This document shows, in pieces, positions 1-5,544 of a stretch of DNA of 7,175 bases; the stretch's first letter is position 1, and each line of letters opens with the position of its first letter. Under the pieces are notes generated by a model. That model did no database searches and had not been told where the DNA came from. It saw only the letters and a list, made by a program, of their open reading frames with translations. A program made the position numbers and the translations under genes. The stretch lies in NCBI GenBank assembly GCA_947454745.1, contig CANGMV010000052.1:1-7175 (forward strand), read 5' to 3'. Source of the DNA: Bacteroidota bacterium. Lineage in GTDB: Bacteria > Bacteroidota > Bacteroidia > Chitinophagales > Chitinophagaceae.

Positions 1-114
1 TGTTAATTGTACAGGCTTTTTGGCAATGGCTTTTACTGCCTTTGTTCTTTTAATATGAACAGGCGCACTAGGTGCATCCCCAAATAAGTCTAACTGTTGC
101 AGTTCTATAGCCAT
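1..114 (-). CDS. N-terminal fragment of a divergent gene, function not determined (cut by left edge)
   Basis: An open frame reads leftward from an ATG at 114 and stays open through all 38 codons to the window edge. The visible part starts MAIELQQLDLFGDAPSAP and continues into a Lys/Ala/Pro-rich stretch that looks like a disordered tail or linker, so no folded domain is seen. Residues 7-11 read QLDLF, which resembles the pentapeptide that binds the bacterial sliding clamp. From memory, some Bacteroidota MerR-like regulators also have a short hydrophobic head followed by a basic, Pro-rich linker, so a DNA-binding regulator is one possibility. That is unverified. A perfect TAnnTTTG box (119-126) lies immediately upstream on the same strand, which supports this being a real gene start. 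The product cannot be named from 38 residues. Confidence 0.6.
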   Translation of the reverse strand, partial: MAIELQQLDLFGDAPSAPVHIKRTKAVKAIAKKPVQLT

Positions 115-118
115 TAGG

Positions 119-126
119 CAAAGTTA
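119..126 (-). promoter_or_regulatory. Putative -7 promoter element (TAACTTTG) of the left-edge gene
   Basis: Read on the minus strand, 119-126 is TAACTTTG, an exact match to the Bacteroidota -7 consensus TAnnTTTG. A TTG lies 15 nt further upstream (complement of 142-144), somewhat closer than the usual spacing of about 17-23 nt to the -33 element. If the box is centred near -7, transcription would begin around position 115, one base before the ATG at 114. This would give an essentially leaderless mRNA. The match is seen directly; its use as a promoter is inference. Confidence 0.45.
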
Positions 127-188
127 GGGGAGTATTTATTGCAACTACCCTTTGTAAATGATTGGTGGATAAATTGTTAAGTATGGTG

Positions 189-196
189 TATTTTTG
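189..196 (+). promoter_or_regulatory. Putative -7 promoter element (TATTTTTG) of the first plus-strand operon
   Basis: Positions 189-196 read TATTTTTG, an exact match to TAnnTTTG. A possible -33 TTG at 162-164 is 24 nt upstream, slightly long; another TTG at 174-176 is too close at 12 nt. The implied start of transcription is about position 200, which coincides with the ATG chosen for the next gene. This also argues against the in-frame TTG at 194, which lies inside the box. T-rich DNA makes chance matches fairly common, so confidence is moderate. Confidence 0.4.
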
Positions 197-199
197 CGT

Positions 200-1264
200 A
201 TGCGTTTATTTATTGTAGCCACATCGCAATTGGCCATCCCCAATTCCATTATTCATGCCAAAATCATGGATATACTAAGCTCATGTGCTCATTGTAAGGA
301 GGCGCAACCGATCATTGTTGGAGATGATTTTTCGGAGTCACAGCTTTATGATTATCAAGGAATTGAAGGGGTTACAACACTATCATTTAAAGAAGCGCGA
401 CATTTTATAAAGCAGGTTTCCAATGCTATTGTGTTGCATTTTGGCACCGAATTGGATGGGTCTAAATCATTTCCTAATTTCTTTGTACCTATTGCTGTTC
501 CCAATGTAATCAATGGAGTATCGGTGATGAAACGATTTTTCATCAAGCGTCAATTTAAGCAATGCTTACAAAAATCGACTGCTATATTATGTACCAACGA
601 TTGGGTGTTAGAAAGTTTGCAGGCAAAATATCCCGAGATGTCGCTGAAATTATTACCCGTTTATTTGCCTACTATACCACCTACTCATTTTGAATGGCAG
701 GAACTTTCTGCAGCCAAAGAATTAATATCCGATGGCAATAATTATTTTCTTGCTTTTGCGCCTGTAGAAAGGTTTACAGCGATTTTAAAAGAGTTTTCTA
801 TTTTTAAAAAATGGCAACTCACCACCATGCATTTGGTTTTTATTTTTGACACACAAAAGCAAGTCAATACGGCATTAGAACAGCTTAAAGGGTATAAATA
901 TAAAACATCTATTTCCATACGCCTGGCCGATGATTTGAATTTGGCTTGGTTAGCGGCTACTTATGCTATTTTATGGGAAGGCGTAGATTGTTCAAAATCA
1001 GTTTGGGTAGAATATGCAATACAATATGATATTCCATTGTTGTTTGACACTCAAGTAGGACTTCCAGCAACCTGGTTACAAGCAGGTGAGGTTTTTTCTT
1101 TCTCTGAAAAACAAGCATTATCCAATCACTTTAAACTATATTATAAAGACGAAGTGTATCGACAGTCAAGAGCCAGCATGGGTAAGGATTGGCTCGCCCA
1201 GCTCAATGAACAAAGGGTTACATTAGACTTATTTAATAAAATTGTACTTTCGCTTAATAAATAG
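200..1264 (+). CDS. GT-B glycosyltransferase-like protein with degenerate active-site region
   Basis: The protein is 354 aa, about the length of a GT-B fold glycosyltransferase, and has no signal peptide or clear membrane span. The C-terminal half looks like a GT4-type nucleotide-sugar-binding domain. Residues 191-205 (RFTAILKEFSIFKKW) resemble the 'll.af..fk' helix after the interdomain linker. Residues 241-258 resemble the 'dL..ly..a' segment. Residues 260-279 end in YDIPLLF, matching the usual 'G.PV' strand. The expected E-x7-E signature is altered: E260-G is followed by E271, a spacing of ten residues, and the Gly/Pro-rich centre is missing. The N-terminal half is poorly conserved. It may therefore be a diverged or inactive enzyme with an unknown substrate, possibly acting on cell-surface glycans. 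ATG 200 is preferred over TTG 194 because TTG 194 overlaps a promoter-like box. It is probably the first gene of an operon with gldC, 15 nt downstream. Confidence 0.6.
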   Translation: MRLFIVATSQLAIPNSIIHAKIMDILSSCAHCKEAQPIIVGDDFSESQLYDYQGIEGVTTLSFKEARHFIKQVSNAIVLHFGTELDGSKSFPNFFVPIAVPNVINGVSVMKRFFIKRQFKQCLQKSTAILCTNDWVLESLQAKYPEMSLKLLPVYLPTIPPTHFEWQELSAAKELISDGNNYFLAFAPVERFTAILKEFSIFKKWQLTTMHLVFIFDTQKQVNTALEQLKGYKYKTSISIRLADDLNLAWLAATYAILWEGVDCSKSVWVEYAIQYDIPLLFDTQVGLPATWLQAGEVFSFSEKQALSNHFKLYYKDEVYRQSRASMGKDWLAQLNEQRVTLDLFNKIVLSLNK

Positions 1265-1279
1265 CACAATCCTATAACA

Positions 1280-1627
1280 ATGCATCAATCTAATATTAAT
1301 GTTACCGTTCATTTAGATGAACAAAAAATTCCTCAAAATATTCAATGGTCTGCATCGGACAGCACAGCAACCGAAGCTCAGGACGCGCGCGCGATGATGC
1401 TTACTTTTTGGGATCCAACCGACAAAACTGCACTACGTATTGATCTTTGGACAAAGGATATGATGGTGGACGAAATGGCCGATTTCTTTTATCAGAATTT
1501 AATGGGCATGGGAGATACCTACCTAAGAGCTACGCAGGACAAAGCAATTGCAGATGATTTTAAAACATTTGCCCAATCATTTTATCAAAAATTTAGAGCA
1601 AGTCAAATTGCTCAAAATCCAAAATAG
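1280..1627 (+). CDS. gldC: Gliding motility protein GldC
   Basis: This 115-aa protein has no signal peptide or membrane segment and matches my recollection of the GldC family, which is close to 110-115 residues. Family-like features are the N-terminal strand ending in IQWSASD (21-27), the block MMLTFWDP (39-46), the very characteristic RIDLWTKDMMVDEMADFF (53-70), and GDTYLRAT (78-85) before a C-terminal helix. In Flavobacterium johnsoniae, GldC is needed for normal gliding and is encoded beside the lipoprotein gene gldB. Its molecular role is unclear, and homologues occur in many Bacteroidota not known to glide, so presence alone does not prove motility. No gldB or other gld gene is visible here; the upstream neighbour is glycosyltransferase-like. 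The next gene follows after 6 nt, so co-transcription is likely. A GC-alternating run at 1384-1393 is unusual for the base composition. Confidence 0.88.
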   Translation: MHQSNINVTVHLDEQKIPQNIQWSASDSTATEAQDARAMMLTFWDPTDKTALRIDLWTKDMMVDEMADFFYQNLMGMGDTYLRATQDKAIADDFKTFAQSFYQKFRASQIAQNPK

Positions 1628-1633
1628 TATACC

Positions 1634-2086
1634 ATGAGTTTAGAAACAGAAGTAATGTCTTTAATGAAAGACGCGATGAAAAACAAGGACGAAGTTTTAT
1701 TAAGAGGTTTAAGAGCCATTAAAGCTGAAATCATAAAAGCAAAAACAGAACCGGGTGCCAATGGTGAAATTTCAGCAGATGGTGAAATGAAACTATTGCA
1801 AAAATTAGTAAAGCAACGTAAAGATTCTTTAACTATTTATCAGGAACAAAATAGAGCCGATTTAGCTGCTAAAGAATCGGAAGAAATTGCTGTAATTGAA
1901 AAATTCTTGCCAGCTCAAATGAGCGAGGAAGAAGTAAAAGCGGCTGTAGTAGCCATTATCGCTCAAGTAGGTGCAGCTGGCCCTCAGGATTTAGGCAAAG
2001 TAATGGGCGTTGCTACAAAGCAATTAGCTGGTAAAGCAGATGGTAAAATTATTTCGGCTTTGGCTAAATCATTACTTACTGCATAG
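1634..2086 (+). CDS. yqeY: GatB/YqeY domain-containing protein
   Basis: At 150 aa this is full length for the stand-alone YqeY family. The order of conserved segments fits: an N-terminal helix with MKDAMKNKDEVLLRGLRAIK (11-30), the KLVKQRKDSLTIYQEQNR region (57-74), the acidic SEEIAVIEKFLPAQMSEEE region (82-100), and the C-terminal DLGKVMG...AGKADGKIIS part (119-141). YqeY resembles the C-terminal, tRNA-binding tail domain of GatB and Glu-tRNA(Gln)/Asp-tRNA(Asn) amidotransferases, but it lacks the catalytic kinase-like part. It is therefore not itself expected to be an amidotransferase. A role in tRNA or translation is inferred only from that similarity. The protein is soluble and cytoplasmic. 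It sits 6 nt after gldC and 2 nt before the CvpA-family gene, which indicates tight operon linkage. Confidence 0.93.
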   Translation: MSLETEVMSLMKDAMKNKDEVLLRGLRAIKAEIIKAKTEPGANGEISADGEMKLLQKLVKQRKDSLTIYQEQNRADLAAKESEEIAVIEKFLPAQMSEEEVKAAVVAIIAQVGAAGPQDLGKVMGVATKQLAGKADGKIISALAKSLLTA

Positions 2087-2088
2087 CC

Positions 2089-2604
2089 ATGTGGTTAGAC
2101 CTACTTGCTGGCACCATATTGATCATTGCATTATTGCAAGGATATAAAAATGGATTGATAAGAGCCATTGTGTCTTTTATGTCTTTATTTATTGGCCTTG
2201 TACTTGCTTTTCAATTTGCAGGCTGGGTAGCAATTCAGTTAAAAGAACATACCAAAATAGCTTCACACTGGTTGCCTTTCATTTCCTTTTTACTGGTGCT
2301 CATAGTAGTGATGTTAGTGCTTAAATGGACATCGAGACTCTTGCAACAAACTGCCGAATGGTTAATGCTTGGATGGCTAAATAAATTATTGGGGATTGTT
2401 TTATACGCATTTATTTATTTTACCATTTTAAGTGCTGTTGTGTATTTTTTACAAATACTAGGTGTATTAGAAGAAGCCAAAATGAAAGACACTTATTCTT
2501 ACCATTATTTACAATCCTGGTGGCCCTATTGTATGGAAAAAATGGGCGAATGGCTGCCTTCCATTAAGCACAGTATCGCCACTTTCTCCAATCCTTTAAA
2601 ATAA
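2089..2604 (+). CDS. CvpA family inner-membrane protein
   Basis: This 171-aa polytopic protein has four hydrophobic segments at roughly residues 2-16, 24-46, 62-79 and 98-122. A soluble, aromatic-rich tail follows. The start MWLDLLAGTILIIALLQGYK and the following NGLIRAIVS carry the family pattern: an early Asp (D4), and a G-x-K/R-x-G-L-I/V turn (G18 to I24) between the first two membrane helices. CvpA was named from its requirement for colicin V production in E. coli. The family is broad, and its roles in the envelope are not well understood. With a gap of only 2 nt after the YqeY gene, translation is probably coupled. It is the last gene of the first block; a 110-nt gap follows. No Shine-Dalgarno sequence is visible, as is usual for this phylum. 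Confidence 0.88.
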   Translation: MWLDLLAGTILIIALLQGYKNGLIRAIVSFMSLFIGLVLAFQFAGWVAIQLKEHTKIASHWLPFISFLLVLIVVMLVLKWTSRLLQQTAEWLMLGWLNKLLGIVLYAFIYFTILSAVVYFLQILGVLEEAKMKDTYSYHYLQSWWPYCMEKMGEWLPSIKHSIATFSNPLK

Positions 2605-2714
2605 GGCAGTTCACTATTTTACCTAATTGTTAATAATTGAGGATAAGCGTTCATGTAATCCCCATATAGACTTTTTTTGCAATGAATTAAGTATCTTTAT
2701 TCATATTGATTGTT
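2605..2714. other. 110-nt intergenic gap between the two operons
   Basis: This is the largest gap inside the plus-strand series. It is strongly AT-rich, with a T7 run at 2672-2678. I could not find a stable GC-containing hairpin before the T-run, so there is no convincing intrinsic terminator for the upstream block. The right end holds a near-match promoter element (see 2692-2699). No open frame of note, tRNA-like fold or riboswitch-like sequence was recognised. Confidence 0.6.
2692..2699 (+). promoter_or_regulatory. Weak candidate -7 element (TATCTTTA) for the second operon
   Basis: TATCTTTA matches seven of eight positions of TAnnTTTG. It would place transcription start near 2703, 12 nt before the ATG at 2715. 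A TTTG at 2676-2679 could serve as -33 but lies only 12 nt away, shorter than usual. TTTTTTTG at 2672-2679 is another seven-of-eight match to the same consensus. A promoter somewhere in this gap is likely because it is the only sizeable gap before five tightly packed genes; which box is used is uncertain. Confidence 0.25.
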
Positions 2715-3476
2715 ATGGAATACGAAATTAAAAAAGACGGGAAATTTGAGTACTTGGAAGTGGGTGAGGGAGAAACCTTAATGCTATTACATGGCCTGTT
2801 TGGCGCTTTAAGTAATTTTTCGGATTTAATTGAAAAATTCAGAACCACCCATAAGGTGGTTGTGCCTTTATTGCCTCTTTTCGACTTAGATATTTTACAT
2901 ACGAGTGTAACAGGATTAGCAAAATATGTTACTCAGTTTATTGAACATAAGGGCTTCGATAAAGTAAACTTATTAGGAAATTCATTGGGGGGGCACGTTG
3001 GTTTGGTATATGTACTAGCACATCCCGAAAAAGTAAAGTCTTTGATATTAACTGGTAGTAGTGGTCTTTTTGAAAATGCTATGGGTGATACCTATCCAAA
3101 GCGTGGCGACTATGAGTATATCAAAAACAAAACAGCACTTACTTTTTACGATCCTGCCATGGCTACACCCGAATTGGTGGATGAGGTTTTTGAAATCACA
3201 AGAAACCGAATTAAAGTCATTAAAATTATTGCACTTGCAAAGAGCGCAATTCGAAATAACTTAGGCGAAGAACTGAATCAAATTAAAGTACCTACTTGTT
3301 TGATTTGGGGTAAGAACGATACGGTTACACCTCCGTTTGTTGCGGAAGAGTTTAAAAAATTAATTCCGCACAGTGAATTGCATTTTATTGATAAATGTGG
3401 TCATGCCCCTATGATGGAAGTGCCACATGAGTTTAATGAAATACTATCCACCTTTTTAAATTCACTTCCTAAATAA
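2715..3476 (+). CDS. Alpha/beta-fold hydrolase
   Basis: The protein is 253 aa from ATG 2715; an in-frame TTG at 2706 would add three residues and is less likely. It is a compact single-domain alpha/beta hydrolase. The oxyanion-hole loop is HGLFG (26-30). The nucleophile elbow is GNSLGG (88-93) with Ser90. The acid is probably Asp202 in GKNDTVTPP (199-207), and the catalytic His is His230 in CGHAPMMEVP (228-237). All three triad residues are present, so activity is expected. A cap region lies at about 120-185. There is no signal peptide, so it is cytosolic. The substrate cannot be told from sequence; esterase, lipase or C-C hydrolase activity are all possible. It ends with tandem stops (TAA TAG) and is 4 nt upstream of the CBS gene. 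A run of seven G bases (2987-2993) falls immediately after the nucleophile region. Confidence 0.9.
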   Translation: MEYEIKKDGKFEYLEVGEGETLMLLHGLFGALSNFSDLIEKFRTTHKVVVPLLPLFDLDILHTSVTGLAKYVTQFIEHKGFDKVNLLGNSLGGHVGLVYVLAHPEKVKSLILTGSSGLFENAMGDTYPKRGDYEYIKNKTALTFYDPAMATPELVDEVFEITRNRIKVIKIIALAKSAIRNNLGEELNQIKVPTCLIWGKNDTVTPPFVAEEFKKLIPHSELHFIDKCGHAPMMEVPHEFNEILSTFLNSLPK

Positions 3477-3480
3477 TAGT

Positions 3481-4146
3481 ATGTCTATGTTAGCTGCATC
3501 TATTGCCATTAAAGGATTGCCCATGCTTCACTTGGAGGACAAAGTGTCCTTTGCAATGCAATGCATGGAGGATTTTGATGTGCAACATTTAGTAGTAGTA
3601 AAGGACGATTATTTTATTGGATTGGTTAATAAGGCCGACTTGTTGGATACCGACGAGTCGAATAATTTGGCTGCACTAAGTGATCAAATAGTAAGAATTG
3701 GTATTGCAGGATCGGCGCATTTTTTAACTGCTTTGGATTTATTTACAAAACATCATTTAACTATTTTGCCCGTTTTAAATGAACAACAAGAATGCATAGG
3801 GGTTATTACACAACAACATCTTAACGACAATCTTGCACAATTTTTAGGCGTTGCACAACCCGGTGCCATTATCGTTTTATCTATTTCCCCTTTTCAATAT
3901 TCATTGGCCGAAATGAGCAGATTAGTAGAAACCAATAATGCACAAATTGTACAACTTAATAGTTTTTTCGACGAAGCAAGTGGCGCATTGTTGGTTACGC
4001 TTAAATTAAATAGGGACGAGGTTGGGGCCATAATTGCTACCTTCCAAAGATATGATTATCAAGTTGTACACTATTTTGGAAACTCTCCATTAAACAATGA
4101 TATCGAAGATCATTATCATCATTTAATGAATTATTTAGATGTTTAA
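3481..4146 (+). CDS. CBS-domain protein with C-terminal ACT-like domain
   Basis: This 221-aa cytosolic protein contains two CBS motifs. The first is at about 6-56, with the typical 'V.HLVVV.D.YFIGLV...DLL' pattern at 34-55. The second is at about 73-120, with LTILPVLNEQQECIGVITQQHL at 93-114. The remainder (about 128-200) begins GAIIVLSISPFQYSLAEMSRLVE, which looks like an ACT-type fold, giving an AcuB-like CBS-CBS-ACT layout. CBS pairs usually bind adenosine nucleotides such as AMP, ATP or SAM and regulate an attached or partner protein. No catalytic domain is present, so a regulatory role is inferred. Its stop codon overlaps the next start by 8 nt (ATGTTTAA), which points to translational coupling with the outer-membrane protein gene. 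No ligand can be assigned. Confidence 0.85.
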   Translation: MSMLAASIAIKGLPMLHLEDKVSFAMQCMEDFDVQHLVVVKDDYFIGLVNKADLLDTDESNNLAALSDQIVRIGIAGSAHFLTALDLFTKHHLTILPVLNEQQECIGVITQQHLNDNLAQFLGVAQPGAIIVLSISPFQYSLAEMSRLVETNNAQIVQLNSFFDEASGALLVTLKLNRDEVGAIIATFQRYDYQVVHYFGNSPLNNDIEDHYHHLMNYLDV

Positions 4147-5536
4147 AAAAAGTCTTTCCCTTTGTATATTATTTCTTTTTTTTATTGGAATACAATTTAA
4201 AGCCAATGCGCAACTTAAAGTAGCGCATATTGAAATTGAAGGCAATATTAAAACCAAGGCTTATATTATTTTAAGAGAATTGCCTTATAAAATTGGAAGT
4301 CAAATTCGAGAAGATTCTTTAACAAGTTTGAATACAGTTGCGAAGCAACAATTAATAAATACCTCTTTATTTTTGGATGCGCAAGTAACCGCGCAACAAG
4401 TAGATAGTCAAAATTTAAATATCCTCATTAAAGTAACGGAACGTTGGTATTTTTTTCCGCTTCCTTATTTTAAATGGGTAGACCGTAACTTAAGTGAATG
4501 GTGGAATACGCAACACCATAGTTTAGATCGAGTGAATTACGGCATTAATTTTAAACAAGCCAATGCCACAGGGAACAATGACAGGCTTACTGTTGGCTTA
4601 ATTACAGGCTATACACAACAGTCGGTCCTAAGATACCAGTTTCCTTATTTGGATAAAAAATTACGTTTTGGTATGGGTTTGGGATGGCAGTACTTTACAC
4701 AAAAGGAAATAAACACATCGACCCTTGCTGATAAGCAGGTTTTTTTCAAGACACAGGATGTAATGCAAAAAGGATATAGAGCGAATGTTAATTTTTTCTA
4801 TCGCCCTAGTTTGTTCGAAAGACATAGTTTGCAAATTGGTTATGGAAATACTTCAATCAATGATACAGCGTTATTATTGCAACCTAAATACTTTCCTAAT
4901 TACGCGAAGTCACTTTCTTATTTTGATCTAAATCTTTCTTATTCAAAAATAAAATTTGATTATAACGCTTACCCCTCCGAAGGCAATAGCAATGAACTGG
5001 GTATTTACCAAAGATTTTCTGGAGGTTATAATTTAACTTCTTTTCAATTCAGAAAAGTGCATGCACATCATATAAACCCTTCTCATTTTTATTTATTGGA
5101 ATCTAATAACCAAGGTAAAATATTGGCGAATCAAAATTATATGGATAGCCGTTTAATGGGTTATGGAAATATGCAAATGAATGGTTTTGAATATTATGTT
5201 ATTGATGGTAATGCCGGAAGTATTTTTAAAGCAGAATGGCATTACTTATTAGGCAGTTTTGATGTGCCTAAAACTAGTGGTATAGGATTGGTGGATAAGA
5301 TTAATAAACGATTACCCGATATTAAATATCATTTTTGGTTAAAGGCTTTTACCAATGTAGGCTATGCGTATAGCGAACATCCTACCAATTCAAGCAAGTT
5401 ATCCAATACCTTATTAAGGTCGGCTGGTGTAGGTTTGGACATTCTCAGCATTTATGATTTAGTGATAAAAATTGATTACAGTGTGAATCAGTTGGGAGAC
5501 AAAGGGGTATATTTGCATGGCGGAATTAATTTTTAA
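4139..5536 (+). CDS. Single-POTRA BamA/TamA-like outer-membrane beta-barrel protein
   Basis: The protein is 465 aa. Residues 1-24 form a signal peptide: KK, then a Leu/Phe-rich core, ending in ANA before Gln25. Residues 27-101 look like one POTRA domain, with HIEIEGNIKTKAYIILRELP (30-49) and a later QQLINTSLF (70-78). A linker with ERWYFFPLPYFKWVDRNLSEWW (101-122) resembles a Bacteroidota motif of this family. From about 130 to 465 the pattern of alternating residues, aromatic belts and Gly-rich turns fits a beta barrel of the Omp85 superfamily, and the chain ends in Phe as many outer-membrane proteins do. True BamA has five POTRA domains, so this is a smaller paralogue whose cargo or role is unknown. 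No phospholipase domain is seen. It overlaps the CBS gene by 8 nt and precedes NAD kinase by 8 nt. Homopolymer tracts (A7 at 4145-4151, T8 at 4176-4183) lie in the signal-peptide coding region. Confidence 0.85.
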   Translation: MFKKSLSLCILFLFFIGIQFKANAQLKVAHIEIEGNIKTKAYIILRELPYKIGSQIREDSLTSLNTVAKQQLINTSLFLDAQVTAQQVDSQNLNILIKVTERWYFFPLPYFKWVDRNLSEWWNTQHHSLDRVNYGINFKQANATGNNDRLTVGLITGYTQQSVLRYQFPYLDKKLRFGMGLGWQYFTQKEINTSTLADKQVFFKTQDVMQKGYRANVNFFYRPSLFERHSLQIGYGNTSINDTALLLQPKYFPNYAKSLSYFDLNLSYSKIKFDYNAYPSEGNSNELGIYQRFSGGYNLTSFQFRKVHAHHINPSHFYLLESNNQGKILANQNYMDSRLMGYGNMQMNGFEYYVIDGNAGSIFKAEWHYLLGSFDVPKTSGIGLVDKINKRLPDIKYHFWLKAFTNVGYAYSEHPTNSSKLSNTLLRSAGVGLDILSIYDLVIKIDYSVNQLGDKGVYLHGGINF

Positions 5537-5544
5537 TTTTATTC

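Noticed and set aside
194..199. TTG start at 194 for the first plus-strand gene
   Set aside because: It adds only two residues and overlaps the TATTTTTG promoter-like box; ATG 200 gives a natural N terminus starting with a beta strand.
355..546. Minus-strand open frame of 63 codons
   Set aside because: It lies wholly within the glycosyltransferase-like gene, shows no family features and has the composition of an antisense shadow.
2605..2680. Possible intrinsic terminator after the CvpA gene (T7 run at 2672-2678)
   Set aside because: No GC-bearing stem-loop precedes the T-run; the only inverted pairs I found are very short AT matches around 2625-2640.
2706..2714. TTG start at 2706 for the hydrolase gene
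   Set aside because: ATG 2715 lies three codons downstream and gives the MEYEIKKDGKFEYLE start that I associate with this family.
3061..3264. Plus-strand open frame of 67 codons inside the hydrolase gene
   Set aside because: It is out of frame with a well-supported enzyme gene and has no recognisable protein features.
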